A DNA stretch of 64,000 nt from contig PCBI01000015.1 in assembly GCA_002730875.1 (NCBI GenBank), positions 354,600 to 418,599 on the forward strand. The letters are read 5' to 3'. A program made the position numbers and the translations under genes. Of this stretch, positions 8,829 through 17,790 are shown piece after piece; positions within the stretch are counted from its first letter, which is position 1, and every line of letters begins with the position of its first letter. The notes beneath the pieces are model-generated. The model did no database searches and was not told where the DNA came from. It saw only the letters and a program-made list of their open reading frames with translations. The DNA comes from Spirochaetaceae bacterium. Its GTDB lineage: Bacteria > Spirochaetota > Leptospiria > Leptospirales > Leptonemataceae.

Positions 8829-9447
8829 GGAATGCCTCCTGGTATTGCTCCATTTGAAAGGAAATCAGATCCTGGTGGAGTGTCTCCATGTTTACAACAC
8901 CGGCGATGTCTGTGTGGAAATGCAGTATGCCGCCTCGATCCCATTCAAGGGACTGGGAAGGCTGTTCCAGATCGGGCGAAATCCCCAGGGGAATACCGGA
9001 GCGAGTGGGGATTCGGTAATTGCCCTCATCGATCAATAAAAGCGGAGGCATTCCGGCAGCATAAACTCGGGCCAGGTAATAGTCTTCGGGATCCTCCTGG
9101 TCGGCAGGCTTCACTTCGAGGATGAGGCATTTCAGCGATTGCTGGTTTTCGCAGGCGATGGCCGACAGCCGGTTCATGGAAGCGTTGCTGTCTTCATCCA
9201 GACAGTCCAGCAGGGAATCCCCCAGGGAGTCATTTCTGGTAGTGCCCGGTAGCTCTTGCAGTAGTCCCAGGAATGCAAACAGGCCTTCATCGGACCAGGA
9301 CACTCGCAGAAGACCCAGACCATGATCCAGAGCCCTGTGACTCCTTATTACGTTTCCCGCTTCTTCGAGTTCTGCGTCCGCGGGCAAATACAGTTCTGCA
9401 TCAAATCTCAGCCGTTCCGCACTGAGTGGATAATCAAAGCGCTGCAT
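8809..9447 (-). CDS. Hypothetical cytoplasmic protein
   Basis: A 212-residue protein without a signal peptide or membrane segment and with an acidic, leucine-rich composition. No known motif is recognised. It overlaps the lipoprotein gene downstream and is divergent from mqnA across a 90-base gap that probably contains promoters for both directions. No clear Shine-Dalgarno precedes the ATG at 9447, so the start is uncertain. Coding status rests on length, overlap with a neighbouring real gene and normal codon use. Confidence 0.6.
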   Translation of the reverse strand: MQRFDYPLSAERLRFDAELYLPADAELEEAGNVIRSHRALDHGLGLLRVSWSDEGLFAFLGLLQELPGTTRNDSLGDSLLDCLDEDSNASMNRLSAIACENQQSLKCLILEVKPADQEDPEDYYLARVYAAGMPPLLLIDEGNYRIPTRSGIPLGISPDLEQPSQSLEWDRGGILHFHTDIAGVVNMETLHQDLISFQMEQYQEAFHVRLTV

Positions 9448-9552
9448 TGTAGACTACTGTAGCTTTTTTTCCCTCTGTCATAGGAAGCGGTTTTTTTCCC
9501 CGGTTAACGATTCTGTGTTTTCTATACACCGGGTCCTTTGAACCTGGCCACT

Positions 9553-10323
9553 GTGAGACTCGGCCTGGTTAAGCATCTAAATGCCCATCCTCTGGACTTT
9601 GGATTCCGAAAGCACGGAGGGCACTCTTTGCACGAGGATACCCCTGCCCGGCTCTATTCCATGCTCGGCGAAGGCCAGCTGGACGCCGCGCTGATAAGCT
9701 CCGTAGAGTGCCTGCGAAATGAGCATCGTTTCGCTTACTGTCGCTCTGTGGGTGTATGCTGCTCCGGGGCGCTGCGAAGCATACTCTATTTCGAGTCCAG
9801 AGAGGGCCGGAAAGAGTTGGACCTGAAGGCTCGTCCGCCTGCCCGGATCCATGCAGACAGCGGCTCCCGAAGCTCGGTAGCATTGCTGCAGGTGCTATAC
9901 CATTCGTCCACCGGTGGGCTGCCTTTCTTGAACTCTATGGAGCCGGAAAGGATTCCGGAAAGTGTACTTGCCGAAAGCGATTCTGGCGGACTCCTGATAG
10001 GCGATGCCGCCCTGGATTTCACCGAACGTCCGGACATTGACCGATTCCTGGTAGCGGATCTGGGTCAGTGGTGGAAGGATCGGGAAGGTCTACCTTTTGT
10101 TTTTGCGCTCTGGGCATACCCGAAAGAGCATCCGGTTGCTGATTCAATGTTTGAAGAGTCCCTTAGTGCCGGCCTGGATCACCTGGATGAGATCGCCGCT
10201 TCCTCCAGGTTTTCTTTTGCCCGGCATTATATCACTGATCTTCTTCATTACCGCCTGGGAACACCGGAATGGCAGGCTCTGCAGCGCTTCCGGGACCGTC
10301 TTCAGGCATTGGATTTGCTTTGA
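9553..10323 (+). CDS. mqnA: Chorismate dehydratase MqnA (futalosine menaquinone pathway)
   Basis: MqnA converts chorismate to 3-[(1-carboxyvinyl)oxy]benzoate, the first step of the futalosine route to menaquinone. The protein has the periplasmic-binding-protein-like fold of the family. It starts RLGLVKHLNAHPLDFGF (family RIG..YLN..P), then has LDAALISSVEC, the ADSGSRSSVALLQV binding segment, GLLIGDAAL and DLGQWWKDREGLPFVFALWA near the end. The GTG at 9553 gives the usual family N-terminus; a TTG five codons upstream (9538) is possible, and neither has a strong ribosome-binding site. A menaquinone-type prenyltransferase and a UbiX-like protein are encoded just downstream, which supports the assignment. 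Confidence 0.88.
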   Translation: MRLGLVKHLNAHPLDFGFRKHGGHSLHEDTPARLYSMLGEGQLDAALISSVECLRNEHRFAYCRSVGVCCSGALRSILYFESREGRKELDLKARPPARIHADSGSRSSVALLQVLYHSSTGGLPFLNSMEPERIPESVLAESDSGGLLIGDAALDFTERPDIDRFLVADLGQWWKDREGLPFVFALWAYPKEHPVADSMFEESLSAGLDHLDEIAASSRFSFARHYITDLLHYRLGTPEWQALQRFRDRLQALDLL

Positions 10324-11008
10324 TCTCCAATCGCCAGAGGTTGGGATTTTTTCGATTTATAGTGCCCTCCAGCGGAACATTGTAGTAGATGCGTCCCGGA
10401 CCTGCGGTAGCTCCGGCATTCGCGTAGACGTTATAATACCAGGGCGCAGTGATGGACAGCTTCAGGGCACGGGAGCGCAGCGAGTTTTCCAGATACGTAT
10501 GAAAGTTTTGAGCGATCCTGCCGGCATCTTCCTTTAGCCCGCCGCTGGTGGGAAAGGCTCGCTGAATCACCAGACGCTGATCCAGATAGTACACCCGGGT
10601 TTGCCCCAGAAGTAATTGCTCCAGGCTTTCTGGCTTTTTGAAACGAATCCTGTACTCCACCTGTCTTTGCCTGGGAAAACGCTCATCGGGCTCATACATT
10701 TCCCGGGACTTGAACCCTTCCAGAATCAGGTTTCCTTCGCTATCGGCGATCCCAAACTTTTGGCGGACCGTCTCTTCCGTAGCCGGAAGAAAGGCCAGCA
10801 GAGATCGGCCGGACTCCGCCTGCAACGGCACTCGGTACTTGTAATCAACATAGCCGCTGTAATTCGGGGCCAGATACAGATGCTCTTCGTATTCGAAACA
10901 GGAGGCCAGTAGAAGCCCGGTAAGTAGAATGGCAATGCGGCAGGCTTTTTTGAACCTGAAGGGAAATTGAATTGATGCTAGAATCCAAATTGAAGCTCTG
11001 TTTCTCAT
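10232..11008 (-). CDS. Lipoprotein of unknown function
   Basis: A 258-residue protein with a basic n-region (FRFKKACR), a hydrophobic core and lipobox LLLASC, so it is predicted to be a lipoprotein. The mature part is rich in aromatic residues and beta strands (YSGYVDYKYRVPL, RQVEYRIRFKKPE). It ends in a Pro/Gly-rich low-complexity tail. The start at 11008 is chosen because GGAGG lies nine bases upstream; an upstream ATG at 11035 lacks a site. This start codon shares the bases CATG with the start codon of the divergent mqnP gene. Its 3' end overlaps mqnA by about 90 bases on the opposite strand, which is long but both frames look real. Confidence 0.72.
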   Translation of the reverse strand: MRNRASIWILASIQFPFRFKKACRIAILLTGLLLASCFEYEEHLYLAPNYSGYVDYKYRVPLQAESGRSLLAFLPATEETVRQKFGIADSEGNLILEGFKSREMYEPDERFPRQRQVEYRIRFKKPESLEQLLLGQTRVYYLDQRLVIQRAFPTSGGLKEDAGRIAQNFHTYLENSLRSRALKLSITAPWYYNVYANAGATAGPGRIYYNVPLEGTINRKNPNLWRLEIKANPMPEDGPGSAAEPAIPVFPGGNEEDQ

Positions 11009-11915
11009 GGCCGCTGCCTCCAACCTATTCCACACCGCCAGAAACTATCTGGTCATGATCAAATTCTCTCATTCCATTTTCGCCCTGCCCTTTGCCGGAA
11101 TAGGAATGATTGAAGTGCTGAACTGGGACGGCTTCCAGGTTCCCGGCACCGTCGAGCTTGTCCATCGAATCCTGGCCTGTCTGGTTTGTATGGTAAGCCT
11201 CCGAAGCGCCGCCATGGGCTTTAACCGGATTGTGGATCGCAAATATGATGCCGCCAATCCACGAACCGCCAGCCGGGAGATCCCGGCCGGCACCATACCT
11301 CTTAAATCGGCTATCGTGTTTACCGTGCTCGGGATTCTGGTCTTCGTTGTGGCCGCTTTCAGTATGGGACCGCTGGTAGGCTTTCTTTCCTTTGCCGCTG
11401 TAGTATTCGTTCTGGGCTATTCGCTAACAAAGCGCTTCACTTATCTTTGCCATTACTTTCTGGGATTGGCCATTGGCCTGGTGCCTTCGGCAGTATGGAT
11501 CGCTTTTTCCGGCACGCTGGACTGGATTGCCGTTTACTGGTCGTTGGGACTTGCTCTTTATATCGCCGGCTTTGACATCATCTATTCCTGCCAGGATGTG
11601 GAGTTTGATCGATCCCAGGGGTTGCACTCTTTGCCGGGTCGGCTTGGCAGGAAAAACGCTTTATGGATGGCAAGATTGAGTCATGTTCTGGCCCTGGCCT
11701 GTTTTGCTCGGGCGGGGCTGGAAGCGCAAAATGGACTGATATTCTTTCTGGGACTGGCGCTGGTAGCTGCGCTTTTCTTCTATGAGCATTATCTTGTCCG
11801 CGATGGACGAGAAGAGAACATCCCGGTGGCTTTTTTTAACATAAATGCCTATGTCAGCTCTCTGTTGTTCATTATCTTACTGGCGGACCGATGGATTCAT
11901 CTGGCAACAACGTAG
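11007..11915 (+). CDS. mqnP: Menaquinone-pathway prenyltransferase, UbiA family (MqnP-like)
   Basis: An integral membrane prenyltransferase with about eight to nine helices. Both aspartate-rich motifs of the UbiA family are present: NRIVDRKYDAANPRT and DIIYSCQDVEFDRSQG, which bind Mg2+ and the polyprenyl diphosphate. The N-terminal MIKFSHSIFALPFAGIGM matches the group annotated as 4-hydroxybenzoate polyprenyltransferase in futalosine organisms, now MqnP, which prenylates 1,4-dihydroxy-6-naphthoate. The nearby mqnA makes MqnP more likely than a ubiquinone enzyme. The start ATG overlaps the start of the divergent lipoprotein gene. The end overlaps the LON-domain gene by 25 bases. Confidence 0.85.
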   Translation: MAAASNLFHTARNYLVMIKFSHSIFALPFAGIGMIEVLNWDGFQVPGTVELVHRILACLVCMVSLRSAAMGFNRIVDRKYDAANPRTASREIPAGTIPLKSAIVFTVLGILVFVVAAFSMGPLVGFLSFAAVVFVLGYSLTKRFTYLCHYFLGLAIGLVPSAVWIAFSGTLDWIAVYWSLGLALYIAGFDIIYSCQDVEFDRSQGLHSLPGRLGRKNALWMARLSHVLALACFARAGLEAQNGLIFFLGLALVAALFFYEHYLVRDGREENIPVAFFNINAYVSSLLFIILLADRWIHLATT

Positions 11916-12538
11916 CGGCCGTATTTCCCCTGGGCACGGTCCTGTTTCCGGGCATGCCTTTGCCGCTTCACATATTTGAACCGCGGTACAGGCAAATGAT
12001 GGAAGATGTTCTGGCGGGCTTACCGCTGACCATCTTTTCCATTCAAGAAGGTCAGGAGGCGCTGGGCGAACTGGCCAAACCCGCCTCGGCAGGCACGCTG
12101 ATACGTCTGGATTCGGTGGAACGAATGGCCGATGGTCGTATGAATCTACTGGTCACCGGTACGCATCGTGTAAAATGGAAAGAGCAGATCTCCGATGAAC
12201 CTTACATTAAGGCCGCTCTTGAATTCTGGCCGGACGAAGACTCCGAGGATGAGAAAGCCCGCCAGAAGGAACTGGCGGCGCTAATCCATAGGGAGCTTTC
12301 CGATTATCTTTCCCTATTAAAAATCAAGACAAAGGTAGAATTGCCCACGGAGCCCGAGATGATTGCCCATCTTTCCATTCAAAACAGCGGGCTTCCTTTG
12401 CCGCAACGACAACAGTTTCTGGAAATCCCAACACTGACGGAAAGGATGGAACGTGCCCTGAATGTGCTGCGCAGGAAAAACCTTCTAATCCGCTCCAGTC
12501 CGGGTCCCAACATTCAGCAGGGCGAAAGCCTGAACTAG
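11891..12538 (+). CDS. LON-domain (substrate-binding) protein
   Basis: A 215-residue stand-alone LON N-terminal domain. The hallmark VFPLGTVLFPGMPLPLHIFEPRYRQM is split here into the adjacent motifs FPLGTVLFPG and LPLHIFEPRYRQMM. The region resembling the substrate-binding domain of Lon protease follows, and then a helical C-terminal part. There is no AAA+ or peptidase domain. Such proteins are widespread and are thought to bind unfolded protein or act as adaptors; the function is unproven. It overlaps mqnP by 25 bases, implying coupling. Confidence 0.88.
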   Translation: MDSSGNNVAAVFPLGTVLFPGMPLPLHIFEPRYRQMMEDVLAGLPLTIFSIQEGQEALGELAKPASAGTLIRLDSVERMADGRMNLLVTGTHRVKWKEQISDEPYIKAALEFWPDEDSEDEKARQKELAALIHRELSDYLSLLKIKTKVELPTEPEMIAHLSIQNSGLPLPQRQQFLEIPTLTERMERALNVLRRKNLLIRSSPGPNIQQGESLN

Positions 12539-12675
12539 CGAGGGGATGGAATGGCCGATCCAGCGCATACCATAACCAGACGGAGGGGAAAAAACTGAGA
12601 TTGATTGGATGAATGGCCAGGAAGACGGCAACCAGGCAAAACGCGGAAAGAAATCAAAGTGAAACTTGGAGCACA

Positions 12676-13299
12676 GTGAAAAACGAAGAAAAGAAAAGCC
12701 TGATCATTGGAATCACCGGAGCAAGCGGCGCGCTGTATGCCGTGCATTTGATTAACGCACTGATGGATCATGTTCCGGGCCAAACTCAACTGATAATGAG
12801 TCCTTCCGGGCTACGAGTATGCAACGAGGAAATGGATACGAACCTTTCCACCGCGCAGGATTACCTGGATTGGATCATGGAGCGTCGAGCAAAGTCTGAT
12901 TCCCTGCACTCCTTCAGTCTGGAGGACTATCGGGACATTGGCGCGCGTGCGGCCTCGGGTTCCAATCATCATGACGGTATGGCCATCGTTCCCTGCAGCA
13001 TGAAAACCCTGGCATCCATCAGTCACGGACTGACTCAAAATCTCATTGAACGGGCCGCCGACGTCACATTGAAAGAAAGACGGAAGCTGGTGGTAGTACC
13101 CAGGGAGGCCCCTTACAGTCTCATTCATCTTCGTAACATGACATCTATCACCGAGGCCGGCGCCATCGTTCTGCCCGCCAGTCCTGGTTTCTATCAGAAG
13201 CCTGCCGATCTGGACGATCTGGGTCGTTTCATTGCCGGGCGTATTCTATCTTCCCTGGGCATCCAGGTTCGTCTATTTCGCCCCTGGCTGGAGCAGTAG
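12676..13299 (+). CDS. ubiX: UbiX-family flavin prenyltransferase
   Basis: UbiX enzymes join dimethylallyl phosphate to FMN, making the prenylated FMN used by UbiD-type decarboxylases. Family motifs are visible: LIIGITGASGALYAVHLI near the N-terminus (FMN binding), MAIVPCSMKTLASISHG, RRKLVVVPREAPYSLIHL and MTSITEAGAIVLPASPGFY. The start is chosen as GTG at 12676, which has GGAG upstream and gives the usual ~207 residues; an ATG at 12613 would add 21 residues. Placed after mqnA and mqnP, it probably serves the UbiD-like step of the futalosine pathway (the MqnM role), although the UbiD partner is not in the window. Confidence 0.88.
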   Translation: MKNEEKKSLIIGITGASGALYAVHLINALMDHVPGQTQLIMSPSGLRVCNEEMDTNLSTAQDYLDWIMERRAKSDSLHSFSLEDYRDIGARAASGSNHHDGMAIVPCSMKTLASISHGLTQNLIERAADVTLKERRKLVVVPREAPYSLIHLRNMTSITEAGAIVLPASPGFYQKPADLDDLGRFIAGRILSSLGIQVRLFRPWLEQ

Positions 13300-13456
13300 C
13301 CACGATACCACATCCGGCCAATAGGCCAGTTTAGCTGCTTTGCGCGGTTTTCGCCCTGGCGGTGGATTGGCCGAGGCGCTTTCTCTCAAGATCTGCTGAC
13401 TTTGTAACATCCAAAAAGCGGTTGGCTGAGTGAACGGCGGCAGAATTCTCGCTACG

Positions 13457-14719
13457 ATGAGCGACGCCGGCCAAGAAAAACGAAAATACAGCAAGGAAAC
13501 CCTGGAGCAATTCGAAACGCTCAAACGAGGGGTGGAAGAGATCCTTCCCGAACAACCGCTGCTGGATAAATTGGAAAAGGCCCTAACCACCGGCAAGCCT
13601 CTGAAAATCAAAGCGGGCTTCGATCCCACCGCGCCGGATCTGCACCTGGGGCATACCGTTCTTCTACGCAAACTGCGACAGTTCCAGGATCTGGGTCATG
13701 AAGTAACCTTTTTGATCGGCGACTTCACCGCCACCATCGGCGATCCCACGGGACGTTCGGCCACTCGAAAAAGGCTCACAGCCGAAGAAGTCAAGATAAA
13801 CGCAAGGACGTACGAAGAACAGGTGTTCAAGATTCTGGATCGGGAAAAGACAAAAATCGTATTCAACTCTGAATGGTGTATGACCATGAAAGTGGAAGAG
13901 GTGCTGGGTCTCACGGCCCGGTACACCGTGGCCAGGATGATTGAGCGGGACGACTTCAGCAAGCGAATGAAGGCCGGCGAAAGCATCAGCATCATCGAAT
14001 TCATTTATCCACTGTTTCAGGGCTACGATTCGGTGGTTCTGGAGTCCGACGTGGAGCTGGGCGGTACGGACCAGAAGTTCAATCTCCTGGTGGGGCGGGA
14101 GCTGCAGAGTCAGTATGGTCAGGAACCCCAGGTTATCATGACGTTGCCGTTGCTTGTGGGGCTGGATGGGCAGAAGAAAATGTCCAAGTCCTACGATAAC
14201 TATATTGGCATCGACGAAACGCCCTACAACGTATTTGCTAAATCCATGTCGGTTTCCGACGATCTCATGTGGGATTATTACACGCTTCTAACTTCCGTTC
14301 CTTTTGACGAAATCGAAGAACTCAAAAAAGATCCGCTGAATGCCAAAAAGAAGCTGGCCGCGCACCTGGTGGATTTTCTGCATCCGACGACGGACAAAGA
14401 AACAGGAAAAAACCAGGGCGAACTGGCTCGCCAGGCCTGGGATAGCGAGAAAGGCAAAGATGGCCGGGATAAGATGGTATTACCCCCGGATACCCCGGTA
14501 CTTACCGTTAAGGAAAAAGAAATCCCGCTGACCCAGGCTGTGGTGGATGCCGGTCTGGAAAAAAGCGCAAGCGCCGTAAAACGATTGATCGAGTCCGGGG
14601 CCATTCGCATGGGAGAGGATCTGCAACAAGTCCAGGACAAGCAGTTTGTGCTCACATTTCCCGGGAAATACCAGTTCAAGATCGGGAAAAAGAAATATCT
14701 GATCGTCCAATCGGATTAG
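13457..14719 (+). CDS. tyrS: Tyrosyl-tRNA synthetase
   Basis: A class I aminoacyl-tRNA synthetase that charges tRNA-Tyr. The HIGH-like motif is HLGH in [15 protein letters not shown] and the second signature is KMSKS in [31 protein letters not shown] and [14 protein letters not shown] complete the tyrosine- and ATP-binding site. The C-terminal S4-like domain ([20 protein letters not shown]...) binds tRNA. The layout matches the TyrZ/TyrS type 2 group. The ATG at 13457 is preferred over an in-frame GTG at 13430; no strong Shine-Dalgarno separates them. The stop TAG is followed directly by the ATG of the next gene. Confidence 0.95.
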   Translation: MSDAGQEKRKYSKETLEQFETLKRGVEEILPEQPLLDKLEKALTTGKPLKIKAGFDPTAPDLHLGHTVLLRKLRQFQDLGHEVTFLIGDFTATIGDPTGRSATRKRLTAEEVKINARTYEEQVFKILDREKTKIVFNSEWCMTMKVEEVLGLTARYTVARMIERDDFSKRMKAGESISIIEFIYPLFQGYDSVVLESDVELGGTDQKFNLLVGRELQSQYGQEPQVIMTLPLLVGLDGQKKMSKSYDNYIGIDETPYNVFAKSMSVSDDLMWDYYTLLTSVPFDEIEELKKDPLNAKKKLAAHLVDFLHPTTDKETGKNQGELARQAWDSEKGKDGRDKMVLPPDTPVLTVKEKEIPLTQAVVDAGLEKSASAVKRLIESGAIRMGEDLQQVQDKQFVLTFPGKYQFKIGKKKYLIVQSD

Positions 14720-15298
14720 ATGAAAACTGCAAAAACCGATTTCGCAGACCCATTCCAGTTCGAGAGCCGCAGGCCATCTGGGTTACCGGCAGGCAGATGG
14801 GGTAGCGTCATGTTTCTGGTGTCGGGCCTGCTTCTAATAGTAGCCTGTAGCGGGTCTGGAATCATTCGTCAGGCCGGACCAGGCCAGTCCAGCGAAGGCA
14901 ATAGCGGTGAATCGGTTCAGACAACGGAATCAGGCAAGGAAAGCGTGCGAAAGGACCAGGTAAAAGAAGGCCTGTACACACTTTACGGCACATTGATTCG
15001 CCGGGAGTATCCACCGCGAAGCGTGGAGGCCTACTCCGGCGCCGAGTTCTTTTTGCATGATCCCCACTACTTTAGTTCGGGAATACCATTTGTAATCGAT
15101 CGGATCGTGCTACAACCTTCCGATAAGGTCAGTCGCGAGGATCTACTGTCTCGCGACCATGAATTTGTAACTGTGACTGTTATTAAAGTGGAAGGCACCC
15201 TTCCCGACCCAAGAAGTAGCTATCCTGTTAATCCCGATGGAAGTCCGGTGCGTCAGGGAGGCGGCTGGCAGGTTTTGCAGATACTGCCCGGACCGTAG
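14720..15298 (+). CDS. Lipoprotein of unknown function
   Basis: A 192-residue protein with a lipobox LIVACS after the hydrophobic segment VMFLVSGLLLIVAC (Cys43 when the start at 14720 is used). A later ATG at 14810 would give a more usual signal-peptide length and may be the true start. The mature part opens with a Ser/Gly/Glu-rich linker and continues as a probable beta-rich domain of about 120 residues. The first ATG follows the tyrS stop without a gap, so the two are likely co-transcribed. No family is recognised. Confidence 0.65.
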   Translation: MKTAKTDFADPFQFESRRPSGLPAGRWGSVMFLVSGLLLIVACSGSGIIRQAGPGQSSEGNSGESVQTTESGKESVRKDQVKEGLYTLYGTLIRREYPPRSVEAYSGAEFFLHDPHYFSSGIPFVIDRIVLQPSDKVSREDLLSRDHEFVTVTVIKVEGTLPDPRSSYPVNPDGSPVRQGGGWQVLQILPGP

Positions 15299-15454
15299 CT
15301 ACGACCGTAGCTACTCTCTTCCCGTTCAGGGCTTTACTTGCCAGACTTACCAGACCTGCTTCGGCGCCGCATCCGAGGGCGGCCGATTAACGACTGCCCC
15401 AATATCGACAGCTGACAGGATCAACTTCCTGGCAGATCTTAGGTCTGACGCGAC

Positions 15455-16930
15455 TCAATAGGTCTTCGTTACGATGCCGCTTCGATCCAGCTTGAAGTCC
15501 GATTCAACGCTGGCGGCAAATCGGAACAGGCTATCCTCTTCGAAGTGCGGAGCGGTGATTTGCATGCCCACCGGCAATCCATCGGAATCCATGCCCATGG
15601 GCAGACTGAGCGCAGGTACACCGCCCAGATTCACAGATATGGTCATCAAATCGCTTTGATACATGGCGATGGGGTTTTCCGCCTTTTCCCCGATCTTGAA
15701 AGCGGTGGTCGGGCTCGTAGGCTGCACAATGAAGTCCAGATCCTTGAAGAACTGAAGATACTCGGCTCGGACCATGCGTCGGGCCTTCTGTGCAGAGTTG
15801 TAGTAGGCGTCGAAATAGCCGGAAGATAGTACAAAAGTTCCCAGAAGGATTCTTCGTTTGACTTCCGGTCCAAAGCCTTCGGTGCGACTTCGCACATACA
15901 AATCCTGTAGATTGCTTTGCTGGCTCCGCCTGCCATACCGGATGCCGTCGAATCGCGACAGGTTACTCGATGCTTCGGCTGTCGCCAGGATGTAGTAGAT
16001 AGGAATTACATATTTCCAGAGTTTGCTTTCGATTTCGGTGACAACACATCCCTGCTTTTCCAGCCAGTTTCGCATATCCGTGCAGGCTTTCAGAACCGAT
16101 TCGTCGAAGCCCTCCGATTTTGCTTCGGGAAAAAGAATCCCCACTTTCTTGCCTTTTAGATCCTTTCCGGAATAAGGTTTCACGGTAGCGGCTGTCGGAT
16201 ACTTGTCCGCATACGGATGCGAAGTGGAGTCACGGGTGTCCTTGCCTTCGATCAAAGAAAGAAGCAACGCGGAATCCTCCACGCTCAAAGACATGGGACC
16301 AATTTGATCCAGACTGGAAGCAAAAGCCACCAGGCCGTATCGAGAAACCTTTCCGTAAGTTGGCTTCATTCCCACAATGCCGCAGAATGATGCCGGTTGA
16401 CGGATGGATCCGCCGGTATCGCTTCCCAGGGCCAGCGGAGCGGAAAGCGAGCCCACAGCGGCGGCAGATCCGCCGGACGAACCCCCTGGCACTCGTGCCG
16501 GATCAAATGGATTGCGGGTGGTTCGAAAAGCGGAGTTTTCGGTGGAAGAACCCATGGCGAATTCATCCAGATTGGTCCGACCATAGAGCACCGCTCCGGC
16601 GGATCTCAGTTTTTCGATTACGGTAGCGTCGTAAGGCGAGCGATAGTCCTTGAGGAAGTTTGAGCTGCAGGTAGTTTTCTCTTCCCTGTCACAGATATTG
16701 TCTTTGATCGCCACCGGAACTCCGTCCAGTGGGCTCAATCGATTTCCTTTCTTGATGCGTTCGTCCGACTTTTTCGCAGCGTCCATGATCCTGGATTCGT
16801 CCAGGGCATTGAACATTTCCAGACTGGAGCAGGCGTTCGCCCGGTCTAAATAGGCTCGGGTAAGTTCCTGGGATGTGTATTCGCCTTTTTCCAGGGATTG
16901 CGAGTGCTGTGTTGCTGTTCGATCAATCAT
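15455..16930 (-). CDS. gatA: Asp-tRNA(Asn)/Glu-tRNA(Gln) amidotransferase subunit A
   Basis: GatA is the glutaminase subunit of the GatCAB complex, which converts misacylated Glu-tRNA(Gln) or Asp-tRNA(Asn) to the amide. The amidase Ser-cisSer-Lys triad is complete: K76 in VPVAIKDNI, S151 in GGSSGGSAAAVG and S175 in GSDTGGSIRQPAS. The 491-residue length is normal. gatC lies upstream on the same strand, 124 bases away, while gatB is not in the window. The presence of GatCA indicates that the organism lacks GlnRS and/or AsnRS. Confidence 0.96.
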   Translation of the reverse strand: MIDRTATQHSQSLEKGEYTSQELTRAYLDRANACSSLEMFNALDESRIMDAAKKSDERIKKGNRLSPLDGVPVAIKDNICDREEKTTCSSNFLKDYRSPYDATVIEKLRSAGAVLYGRTNLDEFAMGSSTENSAFRTTRNPFDPARVPGGSSGGSAAAVGSLSAPLALGSDTGGSIRQPASFCGIVGMKPTYGKVSRYGLVAFASSLDQIGPMSLSVEDSALLLSLIEGKDTRDSTSHPYADKYPTAATVKPYSGKDLKGKKVGILFPEAKSEGFDESVLKACTDMRNWLEKQGCVVTEIESKLWKYVIPIYYILATAEASSNLSRFDGIRYGRRSQQSNLQDLYVRSRTEGFGPEVKRRILLGTFVLSSGYFDAYYNSAQKARRMVRAEYLQFFKDLDFIVQPTSPTTAFKIGEKAENPIAMYQSDLMTISVNLGGVPALSLPMGMDSDGLPVGMQITAPHFEEDSLFRFAASVESDFKLDRSGIVTKTY

Positions 16931-17054
16931 GATGCTACCTTGATTCTCAGGTTCCTGCGGGGATTTATAAGATCGGGCGTATGTGTAGACAATGCAGCCA
17001 GGGCGCCGGCGATAGGATTTAGAATTGGGTTCACGAGGGTCCCTGGCCTATCGC

Positions 17055-17348
17055 CTATCCTTCTGACTCTATGACGCCCGGAACCACAAAGTGGCCGGAC
17101 TGAAAGTCTGGTGCGATGGCCGCGATCGCCTCCGTTCCCAGGGGCTCCACAGGCTCGTCCGGCCGGGCCATATCCCGGGTATCCAGTTCTGACATACCGG
17201 CGGCCTCTTCCACCTGGATTTCGTTGATCTGCTCCACGGATTCCAGGATCCGGTTGAAGTCTGACATCAGATTCTTCAGACTTTCATCTTCGGGATCCAG
17301 CCGCGCAAGTTTGCAGAGGTCTTTAAATTCAGATTCTGAGATCACCAT
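17055..17348 (-). CDS. gatC: Asp-tRNA(Asn)/Glu-tRNA(Gln) amidotransferase subunit C
   Basis: A 97-residue GatC, the small subunit that wraps around GatA and stabilises the GatCAB complex. It has the usual N-terminal helical part (FKDLCKLARLDPEDESLKNL), the middle ILESVEQINEIQVEE and the conserved Arg/Pro-rich tail ending in APDFQSGHFVVPGVIE. It is upstream of gatA on the same strand, the common order. Its start codon sits at the foot of an 11-bp stem-loop, and no normal Shine-Dalgarno sequence is seen. Confidence 0.95.
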   Translation of the reverse strand: MVISESEFKDLCKLARLDPEDESLKNLMSDFNRILESVEQINEIQVEEAAGMSELDTRDMARPDEPVEPLGTEAIAAIAPDFQSGHFVVPGVIESEG

Positions 17349-17380
17349 TGACTGAGGCCTGTAGCCGCCTCAGCAGTCAA
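17348..17380 (-). promoter_or_regulatory. Stem-loop overlapping the gatC start
   Basis: TTGACTGAGGC (17348-17358) pairs with GCCTCA-GCA-GTCAA (17367-17380), an 11-bp stem with a three-base bulge and an 8-base loop. On the gatC mRNA the 3' arm ends inside the start codon, so the structure could hold the initiation site closed. There is no U-run, so it is not a terminator. Confidence 0.4.
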
Positions 17381-17426
17381 TGGAAATATGAATTGACCTA
17401 CTGCCAGAATCTGAGAGCCTTTCGGT

Positions 17427-17711
17427 GTGGAGTGGCTCTGGATTGCTGGCTTCGTATTGCTGATTGCAGGCGTATTGATCTTTCTGCCTCTTCTTGGCCG
17501 GAACAACTCGTCTTCTCGATCCACACGAAAGTCCGTCGTACAAAACAGTCAAAAGGATCCTGTCAAAGGAGGTTTCGACGAGACATCTTCCCGGACAGGG
17601 GGCTCTCGCATCCACAGAGAGCGGGACGAAATGCTGGAAGGGGTTCGAAATCTAGCCCGGGATAATCCCAAAAAGGTTGCTTCTATGGTCCGTGATTGGA
17701 TGAAGGAGTAG
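17427..17711 (+). CDS. Small single-span membrane protein with FliF-like C-terminal FliG-binding motif
   Basis: A 94-residue protein with one transmembrane helix (about residues 3-23), a Ser/Arg/Lys-rich linker and a C-terminal amphipathic helix, LARDNPKKVASMVRDWMKE (residues 76-94). That end closely matches the extreme C-terminus of the flagellar MS-ring protein FliF (pattern NDPxxVAxVIRxW), which binds the N-terminal domain of FliG. The inference is that this small protein could tether FliG or a FliG-like protein to the membrane. It starts with GTG, is divergent from gatC and is followed by a permease gene. It lacks every other part of FliF. Confidence 0.65.
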   Translation: MEWLWIAGFVLLIAGVLIFLPLLGRNNSSSRSTRKSVVQNSQKDPVKGGFDETSSRTGGSRIHRERDEMLEGVRNLARDNPKKVASMVRDWMKE

Positions 17712-17790
17712 AATCGCAGGATCGTCCTACCCATCTGGTCTTCGGCGACCAGAGCCTGGAGTCGCACCTGATCACTGATTTGCGATACAT

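Noticed and set aside
15291..15314. 12-bp perfect tandem GACCGTAGCTAC at the end of the lipoprotein gene
   Set aside because: Only two units, lying across the stop codon; too short to claim more than slippage.
16997..17055. Paired inverted repeats (GCCAGGG/CCCTGGC and GGCGATAGG/CCTATCGCC) between gatC and gatA
   Set aside because: The arms are in crossed rather than nested order, so only one can form at a time or a pseudoknot is needed; no further support.
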